DNA of 64,000 bases from Charina bottae (taxonomy: Eukaryota; Chordata; Lepidosauria; Squamata; Charinaidae), in assembly GCA_023362775.1 (NCBI GenBank), contig JALMGJ010000003.1, positions 79,711,355-79,775,354 of the forward strand. The letters run 5' to 3'. Positions 45,653 to 57,370 of the stretch are shown piece by piece (the first letter of the stretch is position 1; the number at the start of each line of letters is the position of its first letter). Made by a program: the position numbers and the translations under genes. The notes under the pieces are model-generated. The model saw only the letters and a list, made by a program, of their open reading frames with translations. It had not been told where the DNA came from and searched no databases.

Positions 45653-46198
45653 TCATAACAGCTTGAATAGGTCTACCCCTACTTTTTCCCATGGTCTACT
45701 CGGTACCTCATGTGGGTGCAGTGTTTCCTTTCTCTGTCTGTCTCCTAGGGAGTTGCATATATCACATTGTGCCATGTAGGCTTTTAGCTGATCATTCATA
45801 CCAGGCCAGTATATGCATTCACGTGCCCTCTTCGGGCAACTCTCTATTCCCATGTGTGATGAATGTATTCTCTTCATAATGTCCATGCACATAGCCACTG
45901 GGATGATAGCACAGTTTCCTCTAAAGAGGATGCCATCTTGTACACTGAGCTCCTCCCTCATGGAGAAATATGGGGTAGCTTCCACTGGTAGCTGATGCTT
46001 GTTCTCTGGCCAGCCAGCAAGGACAATTTGTTTAACTGTCTGCAGCTCCACGTCCTGGGCTGTGCATTCCTGTATTGCTTGTAGGCATGGCCGTGAAATG
46101 GGTAGATACTGCAGCATATTTATTGATTCTATGTCCTTTTCTACCGAGCCCTCTTCAGTAGGCTCTGGTAAATACTCCATAAATACTCCGGTAAGCAT
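45653..46198 (-). pseudogene. Gypsy integrase zinc-binding domain and start of core
   Basis: A 181-codon open frame. The HHCC zinc finger is intact: two histidines in RIHSSHMG and two cysteines in AQCDIC, spaced by the conserved YWPGM stretch. The core begins RPWEKVGVDLF, whose aspartate is the first catalytic residue. The N-terminal third corresponds to the linker after RNase H. It ends at a stop just after the first catalytic residue. Confidence 0.85.
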
Positions 46199-46304
46199 TC
46201 CATGCTTCCTGAAGTTGTGTCTTTGTTTGGCGCTTGCCGCTGTGATAATCCTCCAAAGTGGGTTCAGTTGTTAACTTCTGACACCGTGTTTCAATGTTTC
46301 AATT

Positions 46305-46375
46305 CACTGAATTGAATTGAATTGAATTGAATTGAATTGAATTGAACGGAACGGAACGGAACGGAACGGAATGGC
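46305..46375. repeat. Two-part pentanucleotide array (GAATT)n(GGAAC)n
   Basis: About eight gaatt repeats pass directly into about six ggaac repeats. It abuts the truncated end of the gypsy element. Confidence 0.95.
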
Positions 46376-48497
46376 TGGGAACATATGAATGGGGAATCCC
46401 TCTTTTCCTTTTATTCTGATCACCTACTGTGCTGCTTAAAACTAATGCTAAAACTCAAAACTGAAAAAGAAGTGAACTGGAACTAAAATATGCTGAGGCT
46501 ATGTGGGTGTTTTCTTGGAAGCAGGCAGGCAGACATACCCTCATTGGCTCCAGGAGTAGTGAGTCTAAAATGATTTGCTCCAGTATCTCACCCAGCCTAA
46601 GCCCAAGGTAGCACAGGCATAACTCATCCTGCTATTGTACTGGCCCAGGGCATGTCCATCTGAATTGGGTGCAAAGGGAGCAAATAATGACACACTTGTG
46701 ATGACACCATCATACAAAGTTCAACTAACATATTTCCATCAGGATCATGTATGTAATGGTATTTGTATGATGACATCCTCATGAACGTTTCCATTTTGAC
46801 ACCATTGCTGGCCCAGGCAAGAATTTTTTTAAAAAACAATGCAACTGTCCAATGGCAAGATGCAAGGCTGTGTTCAAAACACCCAGAACAGCTTGGAACA
46901 GAGTCGTTCAAAACAGACATAGTTTCTTCCAAGTTCAGAACAAAACACTGTGCACTGATCCATTCTAGAAATAAGCTCTCAAAAAATTGCTGATTTATTT
47001 CAAGAACAAAATGCTTGAAACAGTTTGTATTCAAACCATTTGTACTGGAGGTTAGCCTGAGAAATTTAAAAAGCTTCCCAGAAGGCAACGGCAAACCATT
47101 TCCATATCATTGCCAAGAAAACTACAGGGATGTCAAGCACCAGGTGCAAAGCTTGACTTGAGGGAGTCTTTCTCTTTTAATATAACTTTGCACTTACAAA
47201 CCAACAGCCCAACTGAAATTTAGCTATTTGCAAAATTGATGCTCCTCTAGATGTTATGATGTGGGTCTTCAATTGAAAAGAAAAGTATATAAAAATTCAC
47301 ATTAAGAAAAAGTGCAAACAAACAATGTGCAAGATGGCTTGGGGAACATTAGGGAATTTGATTGCAAAAATGTATAATTAGGAAAATTCACACATATATG
47401 CATACACATTTTTATGCGTTTTTAAAAATCAAATTGTTTTGGAAATGGGACAAAGTAAACAAATTATCTGAAAAAAATGAAACAAAAAATTTAACGGAGT
47501 CATCCATCCTTATATTTGGATCTATATTTTAGCAAATACATTCAACAAGGTTGTTATTTATGATTGCATTTATAATATGTTTTAAGGTCTGAAATGGAAA
47601 GTCAGGGGCAATTATTTCAACTGTTGCATAGAATAAAGATAAGTCAGTAAGAAGCAACATTTGGTTTCTTGGGCTTCACTGTTCACACACTGAACAGTGA
47701 ACACTATGCATTAGTGTGTTTTTTTTCACAAACATTTAATTTCAGTGCCATAAACATTTAAGAATTAAGGAATATGCTATATGGGAGAGATGTTTCTGTA
47801 GTTTATCTTCCTAGCTTGCAAATACGTTTCTAAAGTGCCTGGATGAACCATGTCAGCCAATAACCATTCCAAAACTTTGCTCCCATTCTGTTGGGCAATT
47901 GTAGTTACAAATTTCCCACTTTGCTTAGCTGTGAAGAAAGGATCTAGGGAGCACACTGCTTTAACTGGCAGGCAACTTGATCCCCTTTTATGTATTGTAT
48001 CTTTATCATTCATTTAAAAGTGCTGTTGAATAAATAGGGCTTCCCTGCAAAATCTTTACATTCAGCAACAGCAAGGTTATGTTCTGGGATATGACTGTGT
48101 TATGTGGGAAGAGGTGTTAGGCTGATCAAGATCCAGTATACTAGTTTCAGCCAGTGTTAAAAACATACTGGTAACTCACTATCCCTGGTCTGCATATCCA
48201 GTTCATAAACAAACTTAGATAAAATCAATTTCTTAGAGGAATATTTGATGGTCACCCAGAATTAGTCAAGATTTTTTTCATGACCCAGTTAAAAAATTAT
48301 GTTCTGGAGGATGGTACCCGAATATACCTGATCTATGCAGCCTTCAAAGGTTTTAAACTCTATCTGGAAGTCAATGGCCTTTGAGATGTGATTATTTCAA
48401 ATCCTGTATAAACCTGCCTTCCACATTTTGTAAAAGGATTTGCCTCTGATCTCAGCACATCTCTCATAAAATAGGGTAGCCATTGGCACATTGTCAA
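46376..48497. other. No recognisable feature
   Basis: AT-rich. A 156-codon minus-strand frame at 46624-47094 has no domain that I recognise and no supporting context, so I do not call it a gene. Confidence 0.4.

Positions 48498-48560
<63 letters not shown>
48498..48560. repeat. Microsatellite (AAT)n(AAC)n
   Basis: About ten aat repeats followed by about ten aac repeats. The poly-asparagine open frame across it is an artefact of the repeat. Confidence 0.97.
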
Positions 48561-48825
48561 TTGGCTACTTACAAAAACAGAGGCATCCCCCTATTTTTCG
48601 AAAGAAAAAATTTCCAAAGTACTGATGTGCAAGCTTTACTTAAACATCACACCAAAACAATCCCCAAAGCCCTGAGTCACAAAAAGGATTCTGATTCTTG
48701 TGAAATCCAAGAGTAGAGACTTCTCATTATAAGCTAGGAAGGAAGAGTTTGTTGTTTTCTGTGCTGTGCTAAATTCAAAATTTATTACTGTGTGCAATGT
48801 GCAACAGCCATTAATGTTAAGTAGG

Positions 48826-48866
48826 GGAGAGAGAGAGAGAGACAGAGAGAGAGACAGAGAGAGACT
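48826..48866. repeat. Purine microsatellite (GA)n
   Basis: Gaga repeats interrupted by gacaga units. Confidence 0.95.
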
Positions 48867-49564
48867 AGTATTCATGTTGCTGAAAGTCCATAAAGATGAT
48901 TAGGACAGATAACAAGAAATTTGGAGGGATGGTGGATGATGGATGAAAATATATGTGTGTTGAACAAGATAATGCTTTACAGGTTTTCGCTGAAGGTAAA
49001 ATTGACAGAGTATGCAAATTTCTATATTGAAACCTCTAAGGGTGATGATGAAATCTATGTTTGTTAATAGATATTTGATGCTGGCTTTTCTTGTGAAATT
49101 TCCAGTATGCATTCATGAGGATGAATTTCAGCCTGTGGATTAGTATTTGATTCTCCAAATTGTTCTTTGGGGGGGGGGGCTATATTTATATTTTTCCTTC
49201 CTCCTAAGGAACTGAGATGAGAAGTACAGCAAAGGAACAGGGACTTGCCCCCAAACCTCCTAATTACCTTTATAACTAAGTTATGATTTGATCTTAAGAC
49301 ATCTTATCATGAAAATCAATACTCTAGTGCAAGGGTCGGAAATGGCGGCTCGCGAGCCAAATGCGGCTCTTTGGCCCCTTGAGTGTGGCTCTTCCGCAGG
49401 CAGGCGTGGCGGGGCAGGCGCGGCAGCGGGCATGGTGTGCGTGGCTGTGGGCATACTAGGCCCAGCCTCTCTTTTTCCTCCGGGGACGGGCTTCACACAG
49501 TCTCGCGAGAGTTTGGAAGCCTCCGTCTCCGGCAGCCATCTTGACGACGGGCACTTGCCCATCG

Positions 49565-51074
49565 CCTTAACCCAGGGCTTTCCAAACTGTGTGTCGACAC
49601 AATACTGTGTCGCCGGGGCCCCCAAGTGTGTCGCGTGACAAGCCGGAAGCGCTGATGAAAATGCCCTCGGTTCTGGCAGGGAGGTGAAAATCGTGTGCGC
49701 GCGCGCTGCCAGGCCACCAGGAGTGGAAATTCTCCGCGCCAATCAGCTGTGCGTCGGGAAGCCCGGCAGCCTGCATGCGCGATTTTTGCCTCCCTGCCGG
49801 ACCCGAGGGCATTTTCGGGGTCCCCGGAGTCTGCCCTTTCGAAGGGGCAGCACTGCTGCTGCTGCTGCCGCTGCCCCTTTGAAAGGGCAGGCTCCGGGGA
49901 CCCCGAAAATGCCCTCGGTTCTGGCAGGGAGGAAAAAACCTCCCTTCCCCTCCCCGCACACGCTGCCCTGGAGTGGGGTGGAAGTTCTCCCCGCAGAACA
50001 GCTAAGCGCTGCTTGCGCGCAGCCTCCCTGCCTAAACTAAGGTGCTGCCCCTTCAAAAGGGCAGGCTCCGGGGACCCCGAAAATGCCCTCGGTTCTGGCA
50101 GGGAGGCAAAAGCCTCTCTTCCCCTCCCCGCACGCACACGCTGCCCTGGAGTGGGGTGGAAGTTTTCCCTGCAGAACAGCTGAGCGCTGCTTGCGCGCAG
50201 CCTCCCTGCCTAAACTGAGGTGCTGCCCCTTCAAAAGGGCAGGCTCCGGGGACCCCGAAAATGCCCTCGGTTCTGGCAGGGAGGCAAAAGCCTCTCTTCC
50301 CCTCCCCGCACGCACACGCTGCCCTGGAGTGGGGTGGAAGTTTTCCCCGCAGAACAGCTGAGCGCTGCTTGCGCGCAGCCTCCCTGCCTAAACTGAGGTG
50401 CTGCCCCTTCAAAAGGGCAGGCTCCGGGGACCCCGAAAATGCCCTCAGTTTAGGCAGGGAGGCTGCGCGCAAGCTGCGCCAGCTGTTCTGCGGGGAGAAC
50501 TTCCACCCCACTCCAGGGCAGCGTGTGCGTGCGGGGAGGGGAAGAGAGGCTTTTGCCTCCCTGCCAGAACCGAGGGCATTTTCGGGGTCCCCGGAGCCTG
50601 CCCTTTTGAAGGGGCAGCACCTCAGTTTAGGCAGGGAGGCTGCGCGCAAGCAGCGCTCAGCTGTTCTGCGGGGAAAACTTCCACCCCACTCCAGGGCAGC
50701 GTGTGCGTGCGGGGAAGGGAAGAGAGGCTTTTGCCTCCCTGCCAGAACCGAGGGCATTTTCGGGGTCCCCGGAGCCTGCCCTTTCGAAGGGGCAGCACCT
50801 CAGTTTAGGCAGGGAGGCTGCGCGCAAGCAGCGCTCAGCTGTTCTGCGGGGAAAACTTCCACCCCACTCCAGGGCAGCGTGTGCGTGCGGGGAAGGGAAG
50901 AGAGGCTTTTGCCTCCCTGCCAGAACCGAGGGCATTTTCGGGGTCCCCGGAGCCTGCCCTTTCGAAGGGGCAGCCATTGCCGCCGCAGCCACAACCGCCG
51001 GTGCTTCCAGGTTTTTGTGGGCTGGCCGTTGGTGTGTCGCCAACGGCAAAAGTTTGGAAAGCCCTGCCTTAACC
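49565..51074. mobile_element. Inner hAT element with perfect 8-bp TSD
   Basis: The element at 49573-51066 (1,494 bp) starts cagggctttccaaactgtg and ends aagtttggaaagccctg. It is flanked by ccttaacc at 49565-49572 and 51067-51074. The ends match the MITE at 3840-4110 and the partial copy at 63661. The interior is almost entirely a tandem and inverted repeat array. No transposase was found; the long frames (up to 514 codons) come from the GC-rich repeats lacking stops. Confidence 0.93.
49869..50980. repeat. 178-bp repeat array arranged as a large palindrome
   Basis: Direct units begin with ggtgctgccccttcaaaag at 50041, 50219 and 50397 (exact 178-bp steps), preceded by a variant unit from about 49869. 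At about 50448 the orientation flips, and inverted units follow with junctions near 50621 and 50798. Each unit has a G+C-rich hairpin (ccccttcaaaaggg) and a ggggaccccg core. Units are nearly identical, pointing to recent amplification or homogenisation. Confidence 0.9.
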
Positions 51075-51452
51075 TCTTCCTTGCTGCTCTGCTTACTCTT
51101 TTTCTCCGTGCAAAAGCAGCACATTTCCACCCCACAGCCCTAAGTGTGCGCAATTGGCTCCCGCCCGCAAACCCCGCTCCCGCGCTGGATTCCCCACCAG
51201 CTTTACTTTGCCTGGACTGGGGGCGTGAGAGGCTCCGGAAGAGAAGCGACTGGAGCAGTCGAGCCTCTCTTTCCCTTCTTCTTCCAAACCTCCCCCGCCC
51301 CCTTCTAGAGCAATTTGTCGAAGATGCCCGCTTGCTGCTGCTGCGTGGCTGCTGCTCAACTGATCATGAAGGAACCAGGATGTTTACGCGAGCGTGCTTT
51401 ACCTACCCACTTTTTAACATATTTGGTTCTGCTGGGGGCGGGGAAAGGATCT

Positions 51453-51738
51453 TGACCGGCCAGGGAAGGCGCGCGGGCGGAGCTGCCTGCCTGGCACTCG
51501 GGTGCTCCGGCTGGGGTGCAGCGCGACGGGAGCATCGCCGGCGGCCCGCGAGGACCGGCCAGGGAAGGCACGCGGGCGGAGCTGCCTGCCTGGCACTCGG
51601 GCGCTCCGGCTGGGGTGCAGCGGGACGGGAGCTCCGCCCGCGTGCCTTCCCTGGCCGGTCCTCGCGGGCCGCCGGCGATGCTCCCGTCCCGCTGCACCCC
51701 AGCCAGAGCGCCCGAGTGCCAGGCAGGCAGCTCCGCCT
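51453..51738. repeat. Folded repeat: two direct and one inverted copy of ~100 bp
   Basis: The unit starting gaccggccagggaaggc occurs at about 51453 and again at about 51553. An inverted version runs from about 51631 to 51738, beginning ctccgcccgcgtgcc. The second direct unit and the inverted unit meet near 51630 and would form a long hairpin. Confidence 0.85.
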
Positions 51739-51811
51739 GCGCAGTCGTGGCAGCGGGCATGGCGGCGGCGGGCACTGCAGCGGGCATGGCGGCAGCAGGC
51801 CCTAATTGTGC

Positions 51812-51963
51812 GCGATTGGCCCCCGCCCGCAAACCCCGCCCCCTTCCACGCGATTGGCTCCCGCCCGCAAACCCCTCCCCCTTCCACGCGATTGGCTCCC
51901 ACCCGCAAACCCCGCCCCCTTCCACGTGATTGGCCCCCGCCCGCAAACCCCGCCCCCTGGCTC
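51812..51963. repeat. CCAAT minisatellite, 38-bp unit, 4 copies
   Basis: Units start at 51812, 51850, 51888 and 51926 with gcgattggc(c/t)cc, then gcccgcaaaccccgcc and ttccac. A single related unit sits at about 51148-51185. It is the reverse complement of the minisatellite in the hAT-like element at 13588-13705. Confidence 0.93.
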
Positions 51964-52039
51964 TCGAGCACTTAAAAATGTGCACGAGCATACCAAAATG
52001 GCTCTCGGCTCAAAAAGTTTGCCGACCCTTGCTCTAGTG

Positions 52040-55000
52040 TTACTGCAACAGACTATTTTTTAATCAAACAGCAGATGATGAATGCAATTCACGAGGTACT
52101 GTTCATAGATTTAATCAAATCTCAGATGAACTTGCCTCTCTCTTATGACCTGATACTGCATCACCACCCTGTTCCAGGTGCTGCTTAGTATTGTGCTAAA
52201 ACTTTTTTTTCCTGCATTTTTATTATTCTCATTCAGTTTGACGGCTAATAACTTTTTTACATTTTTTCCAGCCTTGCCTATTCCAGTGAGCTCACAATGC
52301 AGCCAATTTAATGATAGCCCCTAGTTATTATCATTTTTAAAAATACGAAGTATGGCTTCTGAATAGTTGCCCATCCCCACCCCAGTATTAATTCTGTTGC
52401 TTTCCAAAATGCAACATTAAATAGTAATCCACGTTAGGCCCTTCTCAGAGTGGTACTCCAGCTGTGGAATGTTCATAAACTTAGCTTTTATTAACTTTTG
52501 ACATCAAACACAGATTACTTTATTTCCCTAAAACAAATTCTTAATTCTGACTATTTCTGATTTTACTAGTACCTTTTCAGTAGTTTGCTTTATTTTTATT
52601 TTAATCTGGCTGGTGCACTTTTTCAGGTGAGAGAAGCAAGAAGTGAATCAAGTGACTCTAACTTTTTATAATGTTCTTTCAGCACAAGTGAGAAATGGCT
52701 TGTTTTTATCTTCATGGTTTCCATAGTGACAGTGGTAGACCTTTTCTTTGCTGCTGAAGCCAGAAGGTTTCTGGGATAGAAACCCTTTCCAGTCACCAAG
52801 AGGGAGGGCTCAAGAATCAAATGACAACAGGTGCTGTCCTTGTAAATAGCTTTTGTTACATAAATGAGCTTATGACTTTTCATTAAAAGATTTTATTCCC
52901 ATCTAAATGAATGAGAAATAGCACCAAAGTGCTTCTGTAGGTTATATCTATATTTATTCAGTCAATTAAAAAAAGGCATTGACATCAATATATCCATATT
53001 GCGGTATATTGTGGATATATCCATAAAGTATTCTAGAATATATTTTAGAAAGAAATCTCTGACTGATAAGAAACTGGATGAATCCAATTTAAGATTGGAA
53101 AAACCAGAATCTCAAAGACACTGAAATAGACAGATTTGTTCATCCCTACTTTTTTCCTGACTCATGAAGATGGGAGGGTGCTTATTAAAGGAGAAATGGA
53201 AACTTTTATGTATTTGAAATTCAAATTGAGTTGGGCAGGGAATATAATACATCATACCAAGAATAATTGGCATACTTCTCTTCCCCTTTAGGGAAAAGAT
53301 TTCTAGAAAAGTATATTTTCTATAGATATTGGGGACTTCAGAGAGTAATAATTTTATACACAGAGATTCAAAACAGCTGATGTCAGTACCAATATGAATT
53401 ATTTACTCAGCACTTAACATTCAAATATCAGATTCAAGGCTGATGAAATCTTTGGAAAAATTGTTCTCACTGGATAGAGAAAAAGACAACAAATAATGCA
53501 TTTTGAGAGGCCTAAATATAGGATGAATATTAGGAAGAACAGAACTGTAAAAAGAGATGAGTAACATTAGGAGATGATCTGAACCATAGAATTATAGCTG
53601 ATCTCCATATTTGGAAAATGTATGCAGAATAGCCTTTTTCCGATTGTAACCCTTTACAGTTTAGGTACAGAATCTTTTACATGAATGTTTTCCCATCATT
53701 GGATTAATCAACACTTTCCAGGTAATGCATTCAAACTAAGTTTATGATCACACATTTGCATTCTGGACTTATACAGTCCCAGTAGGGCTGTATGACATTC
53801 TCTGTATATCATATTCAACTTTAAACAAAAGATAAGTCAACTAACATTATACTGAAATTACTTCTCCATTTCCAAAAAGTTTTCTTTCTGTCTGACAAAG
53901 ACTTGTGTTTTGTTCTTCATTTTCAGGATGTTTTAGAATGTATTTAGACTTTCTTCAGCTGTCGTTTTCATCTTTATTGCAAGATGGTAAAATGTGTTGT
54001 GGGAGGGGATCTTATATTTCCTGAACTGGAAAAGTCCCATGGGGGAAGTTCCCTCAGTGTCTTCCATTGGGATTTAATTAAAACATGAAGAACCAAGAGG
54101 ATTGTGAGCCACTGGAGAAATGATTGTAGGATGGAAGGCAGGAAACATACATACCCTTTGGTCATCTAAGGTAAACATATGAACACCATAGCCCATCTCC
54201 GAGAATTCCACTGCAGTGTCCTCCTTTGTAGGGGGCAATGGAAGGCAATTTCTTTTTCATCAAATTGAAAGTGAATGGCAGGGAAAAAATGCAGTAATCC
54301 AACCTCAGATGCAAAACAGGGCTGCCCATAGAATGAGTTTCTTCAGGGCAAATCTTTCCAAATGATTAAGCCATGTATATGTTTGCTTGAGGTTATGTTC
54401 TGCCACATAAACAAGAGGTGCACAATCTGAGTCTGCAGGGCTGAGCGTAGCCCTCCAAAACTTAATTGTCAATGTGGTTCATGAGGAAAACCTGATGAAA
54501 TCTAAGATTACATAGTCATCATAATGGGATTCAAGTTATATTACATTGAAATCTAAGTGAAATCAAATCAAACTTTATTTTTGGTCCTGCTCTCCCAATA
54601 TTTAATATTTTGGTGTGCGTCCCTTAACCTGAAACAAAAAATGTGCATCATTTGTTTTGAACCATCATTTTCTACCCTAGGCCCCTTCACACATGTTATT
54701 GTACTACAGTTCCTATCAACCCCATCCAATATGAGTCTATAAATAGGATATTATAGTTCCAACCCCTGCAAATCCTCATCTGGTGGATCATACTGTAAGG
54801 TCTTGAATATCTTTACTCATAGAGTATTCCCTATTTGTTTTCTAGGGAAATTATGAGATATTCCCCTTGTTACTCAATTTAGAATAAACTTGAAAATAAT
54901 GCTTCCAGCTGGTTTAGGTATAGATTTTCCTATTTAAACGGTAGGTGTTTGGACATGAACATCACTGTTGGGGGGGGAAAAAACCTTGGGAAGAAGACAA

Positions 55001-56395
55001 TATTTTCAAGAACAAATATTGTAACACAACTTGGTTGCAAACTATGCCAGTATTATACATGCATTATATTTGCCCCATGGTACTAGCTGGTCCCAAAGGA
55101 TCAAATGACATGTAGAAGCATAGGAGCATGAAAAGGTTTCATTCACACAGCATTAGTTCTGAACATTTTAAAAGAAAAATAGATGTTTGGTATGAATCAA
55201 ATAACATCCCAATATTTAAGAAGTCGTAGCTGCAATGCTACAATAATGTGAAGGTGAACATATGTTTCCCCTCAATAATGTATAATAACAACACAATAGT
55301 TACTTCCAAACTGTGTATCACTCTGAATTTAAATGGAATCTAATTAGTCAACAGCAGTGATGCATCCTTGTCAAGTAAATAACCAAACAACATTTCTCTC
55401 CCCCCTTCCATCCTTCCCTGTTCCCCTTTCCATTTGACTTTTATAAAAATGGCAGGAGCTTGGCAGTTTTCCAATTATCTCTCACTAATCTCTATCAGCA
55501 AATCCTGGGTGCATATCTGTTTTCTTTACAGTAAGAATCATGTGCTTCAGACAAATATTTCTCCCAACTCATTTGACACTGAACAAGGAGGAGAAATATG
55601 GCCCATCATGACAAATATCAGGATAATATTCCAATTTTCTACCATTTGACAGTAATCAAGTAGAGACTAATGGCTTTCCTCTGTGACTAAATCATTTAGA
55701 GACCAAGGTATTCTGTCTTCCTCTCATTAGGAAAAAAAAATCCCAATAATCTCATTATCCCAGTGTGAATACCAGTAAAATGCAGGAAGACTAATGTATC
55801 TTTCAGCTTTCTCAGTTACTGATATCAGTGTTTTATGGATTCCTCCAAAGTAATGGGAACTGTCATGCTACCCAACACACACAGACAAGCACACATCTGG
55901 GAACAGCCTTGTTTTCACTGCACTTTATGCACATTCTGTATGCTAAGGACTTTTTTGTACTATTTTTAACCATCTATAATAAAGAGAGAGAATGTCATGG
56001 AATGTTAAACTTTATGGAAAAATTTTTGGAGAATAACACAATTTCACAGTGCATTACACTAGTACAACTGGGTAAATGAACAATTAATTCTTAAGAGGTA
56101 ACTTTTTCCACATTTTGTTGTCTTTAGCAGTCAACACAACTAGGTTTCTATGCTGCACCTCTGTAACATTCAAAACAAACTCAAAACTGCATTGTAGCAC
56201 TGTAGCACTTATCCGGAATAGGCTTTTTATTATTTCTAATTTACGATTTTGTTTCATTTCTCAATTTTCCTTATGGTTATCATCAGACTGACTGCAATAT
56301 TTCTCCATAATAATGTAAATTCAGGATACACTTTTTATACACAGGCATGGGATAACTTTGAGTATGACTTTTTCCTAAACGATTTTGCATGTCTG
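52040..56395. other. No recognisable feature
   Basis: 4.3 kb of AT-rich DNA without recognised genes. At 53500-53560 a stretch (ggatgaatattaggaagaac) vaguely resembles a CR1 3' end. At about 52989-53027 an atatatcca/tggatatat inverted pair occurs. Neither is strong enough to annotate. Confidence 0.45.
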
Positions 56396-56462
56396 GGGTG
56401 TGTGTGTGTGTGTGGGGGGGCTGTATCTGTATGTGTGTGTAGGGGTGTGTGTGTGAGAGAGA
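56396..56462. repeat. Interrupted (TG)n microsatellite
   Basis: Several gtgtgtgtgtg runs broken by a run of seven G and by tatctgtatg. Confidence 0.93.
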
Positions 56463-56497
56463 CTATTTGATATAATAGAAAGAGACATACCAGCAGG

Positions 56498-56806
56498 AAA
56501 GGAATAAAGGAAAGGTTCCCCTGTGCAAGCACCGAGTCATGTGACCCCTGGGGAGATGCCGCTTTCGCGATGTTTTCCTGGAAGACTATAGAGCGGGGTG
56601 GTTTGCCATTGCCTTCCCCAGCTGTAATTACCTTTCCCCCAGCAAGATGGGTACTCATTTTACCGACCTCAGAAGGATGGAAGGCTGAGTTGACCGGAGC
56701 CAGCTACCTGAGAACCAGCTTCCGCTGGGATCGAACTTAGGTCATGGAGAAAGTTTCAGTTTCAGTTGCAATACTGCCGCCTACCACTCTGTGCCACACG
56801 AGGCTG
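56498..56806 (-). repeat. Sauria-type SINE
   Basis: Minus orientation. The tRNA-like head at the right carries an A box (tggcacagagtggtagg, complement of about 56784-56800) and a B box agttcgatccc (complement of 56727-56737). The body has gaggtcggtaaaatgagtac, and ggcaatggcaaaccacccc. The end (ctcggtgcttgcac) resembles a BovB 3' end, as known for Sauria SINEs, which use the BovB machinery. Near full length. Confidence 0.85.
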
Positions 56807-57029
56807 TCACCAGTAGGAAAACTCCATGTATGAATCAGGAAGCCTTTGACTACTCCCCACCCCCTTGCAGAAGTTTCAGGCATTCATTGTATTGCTTAAA
56901 GATCATGAAATCCACTTCCCAAATTGATTGGGTCCCCTGCACAGGTTTGGAGTGTGGCTGTCAATGCCACACAAAGCCCAGTGTGTCTCCCAAACAGAAA
57001 GAAGTTCCATAAATGTATTTTTTAAATGT

Positions 57030-57370
57030 AAGGTAAAGGAAAAGTTTCCCCCTGCACAGTTGTGCAGTTGTGTCTGATTCTAGGGGCCGGTGCTCATCTC
57101 CATTTGTTAGCTGAAGAGCCAGCGTTGTCCGAAGACGCTTCCGTGGTCATGTGGCCAGCATGACACGTGCGGAATGCTGTTACCTTCCCACCAAAGTGGT
57201 ACCTATTAATCTACTTTCATTTGCATGCTTCTGAATTGCTAGGTTGGCAAGAGCTGGGGTGAGTGCAGGAGCTCACTCTGCCACGTGGGGCTAGGGATTT
57301 GAACCTCCGAACTTGTGATCTTCCGATCGACAAGCCTGGCATTTTACCCGCTGAGCCACCACACCCCCAC
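57030..57370 (-). repeat. Sauria-type SINE, second subfamily
   Basis: Minus orientation. The head carries tggctcagcgggtaa as A box and ggttcaaatcc as B box (complement of 57295-57305). The body includes gaagagccagcgttgtccg in plus orientation and tcatgtggccagcatgac. The 3' end (left) is aggtaaaggaaaagtttccc. This is the form common in lizards; it differs clearly from its neighbour at 56498. Confidence 0.85.

Larger units (their letters stand above)
44488..46275 (-). mobile_element. 3' half of a Ty3/gypsy retrotransposon
   Basis: In minus orientation the order is integrase, a C-terminal tail, a polypurine tract (complement of 44701-44721, aaaaaaaaagaggaaaga) and directly adjoining it a 3' LTR. 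The element is cut at about 46275, next to a pentanucleotide microsatellite, so reverse transcriptase, protease, gag and the 5' LTR are missing. Several frameshifts and stops interrupt the coding part. Without a 5' LTR no TSD can be tested. Confidence 0.8.
49322..52039. mobile_element. Outer hAT element with perfect 8-bp TSD
   Basis: The element at 49330-52031 (2,702 bp) starts caagggtcggaaatggcgg and ends aagtttgccgacccttg, so the ends are inverted repeats of the CAAGGGTCGG type. It is flanked by ctctagtg at 49322-49329 and 52032-52039. Just inside the ends are further inverted motifs (cggctcgcgagccaaatg and tggctctcggctcaaa). It encodes no recognisable transposase. About 1.5 kb of it is a second hAT (49573-51066), so the original was about 1.2 kb. 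Its own sequence is very GC-rich and includes a folded 100-bp repeat and a CCAAT minisatellite. Confidence 0.92.

Noticed and set aside
46624..47094. Minus-strand frame of 156 codons
   Set aside because: Considered as a small gene or exon. No motif, promoter, splice context or family resemblance was seen, and frames of this length occur by chance in 64 kb.
48483..48716. Frame encoding a long run of asparagines
   Set aside because: It is a direct product of the (AAT)n(AAC)n microsatellite.
49869..50980. CRISPR array
   Set aside because: The repeats are 178 bp, contiguous and partly inverted, without unique spacers, and this is a vertebrate genome.
50261..51805. Open frame of 514 codons, the longest in the window
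   Set aside because: It runs through the inverted 178-bp repeats and both hAT elements, and several other frames on both strands are equally open. GC-rich repeats lack stop codons; the protein is repetitive and has no domain.
52989..53027. Short inverted repeat atatatcca/tggatatat
   Set aside because: Nine-base arms in very AT-rich DNA are expected by chance and no element ends or TSDs surround them.
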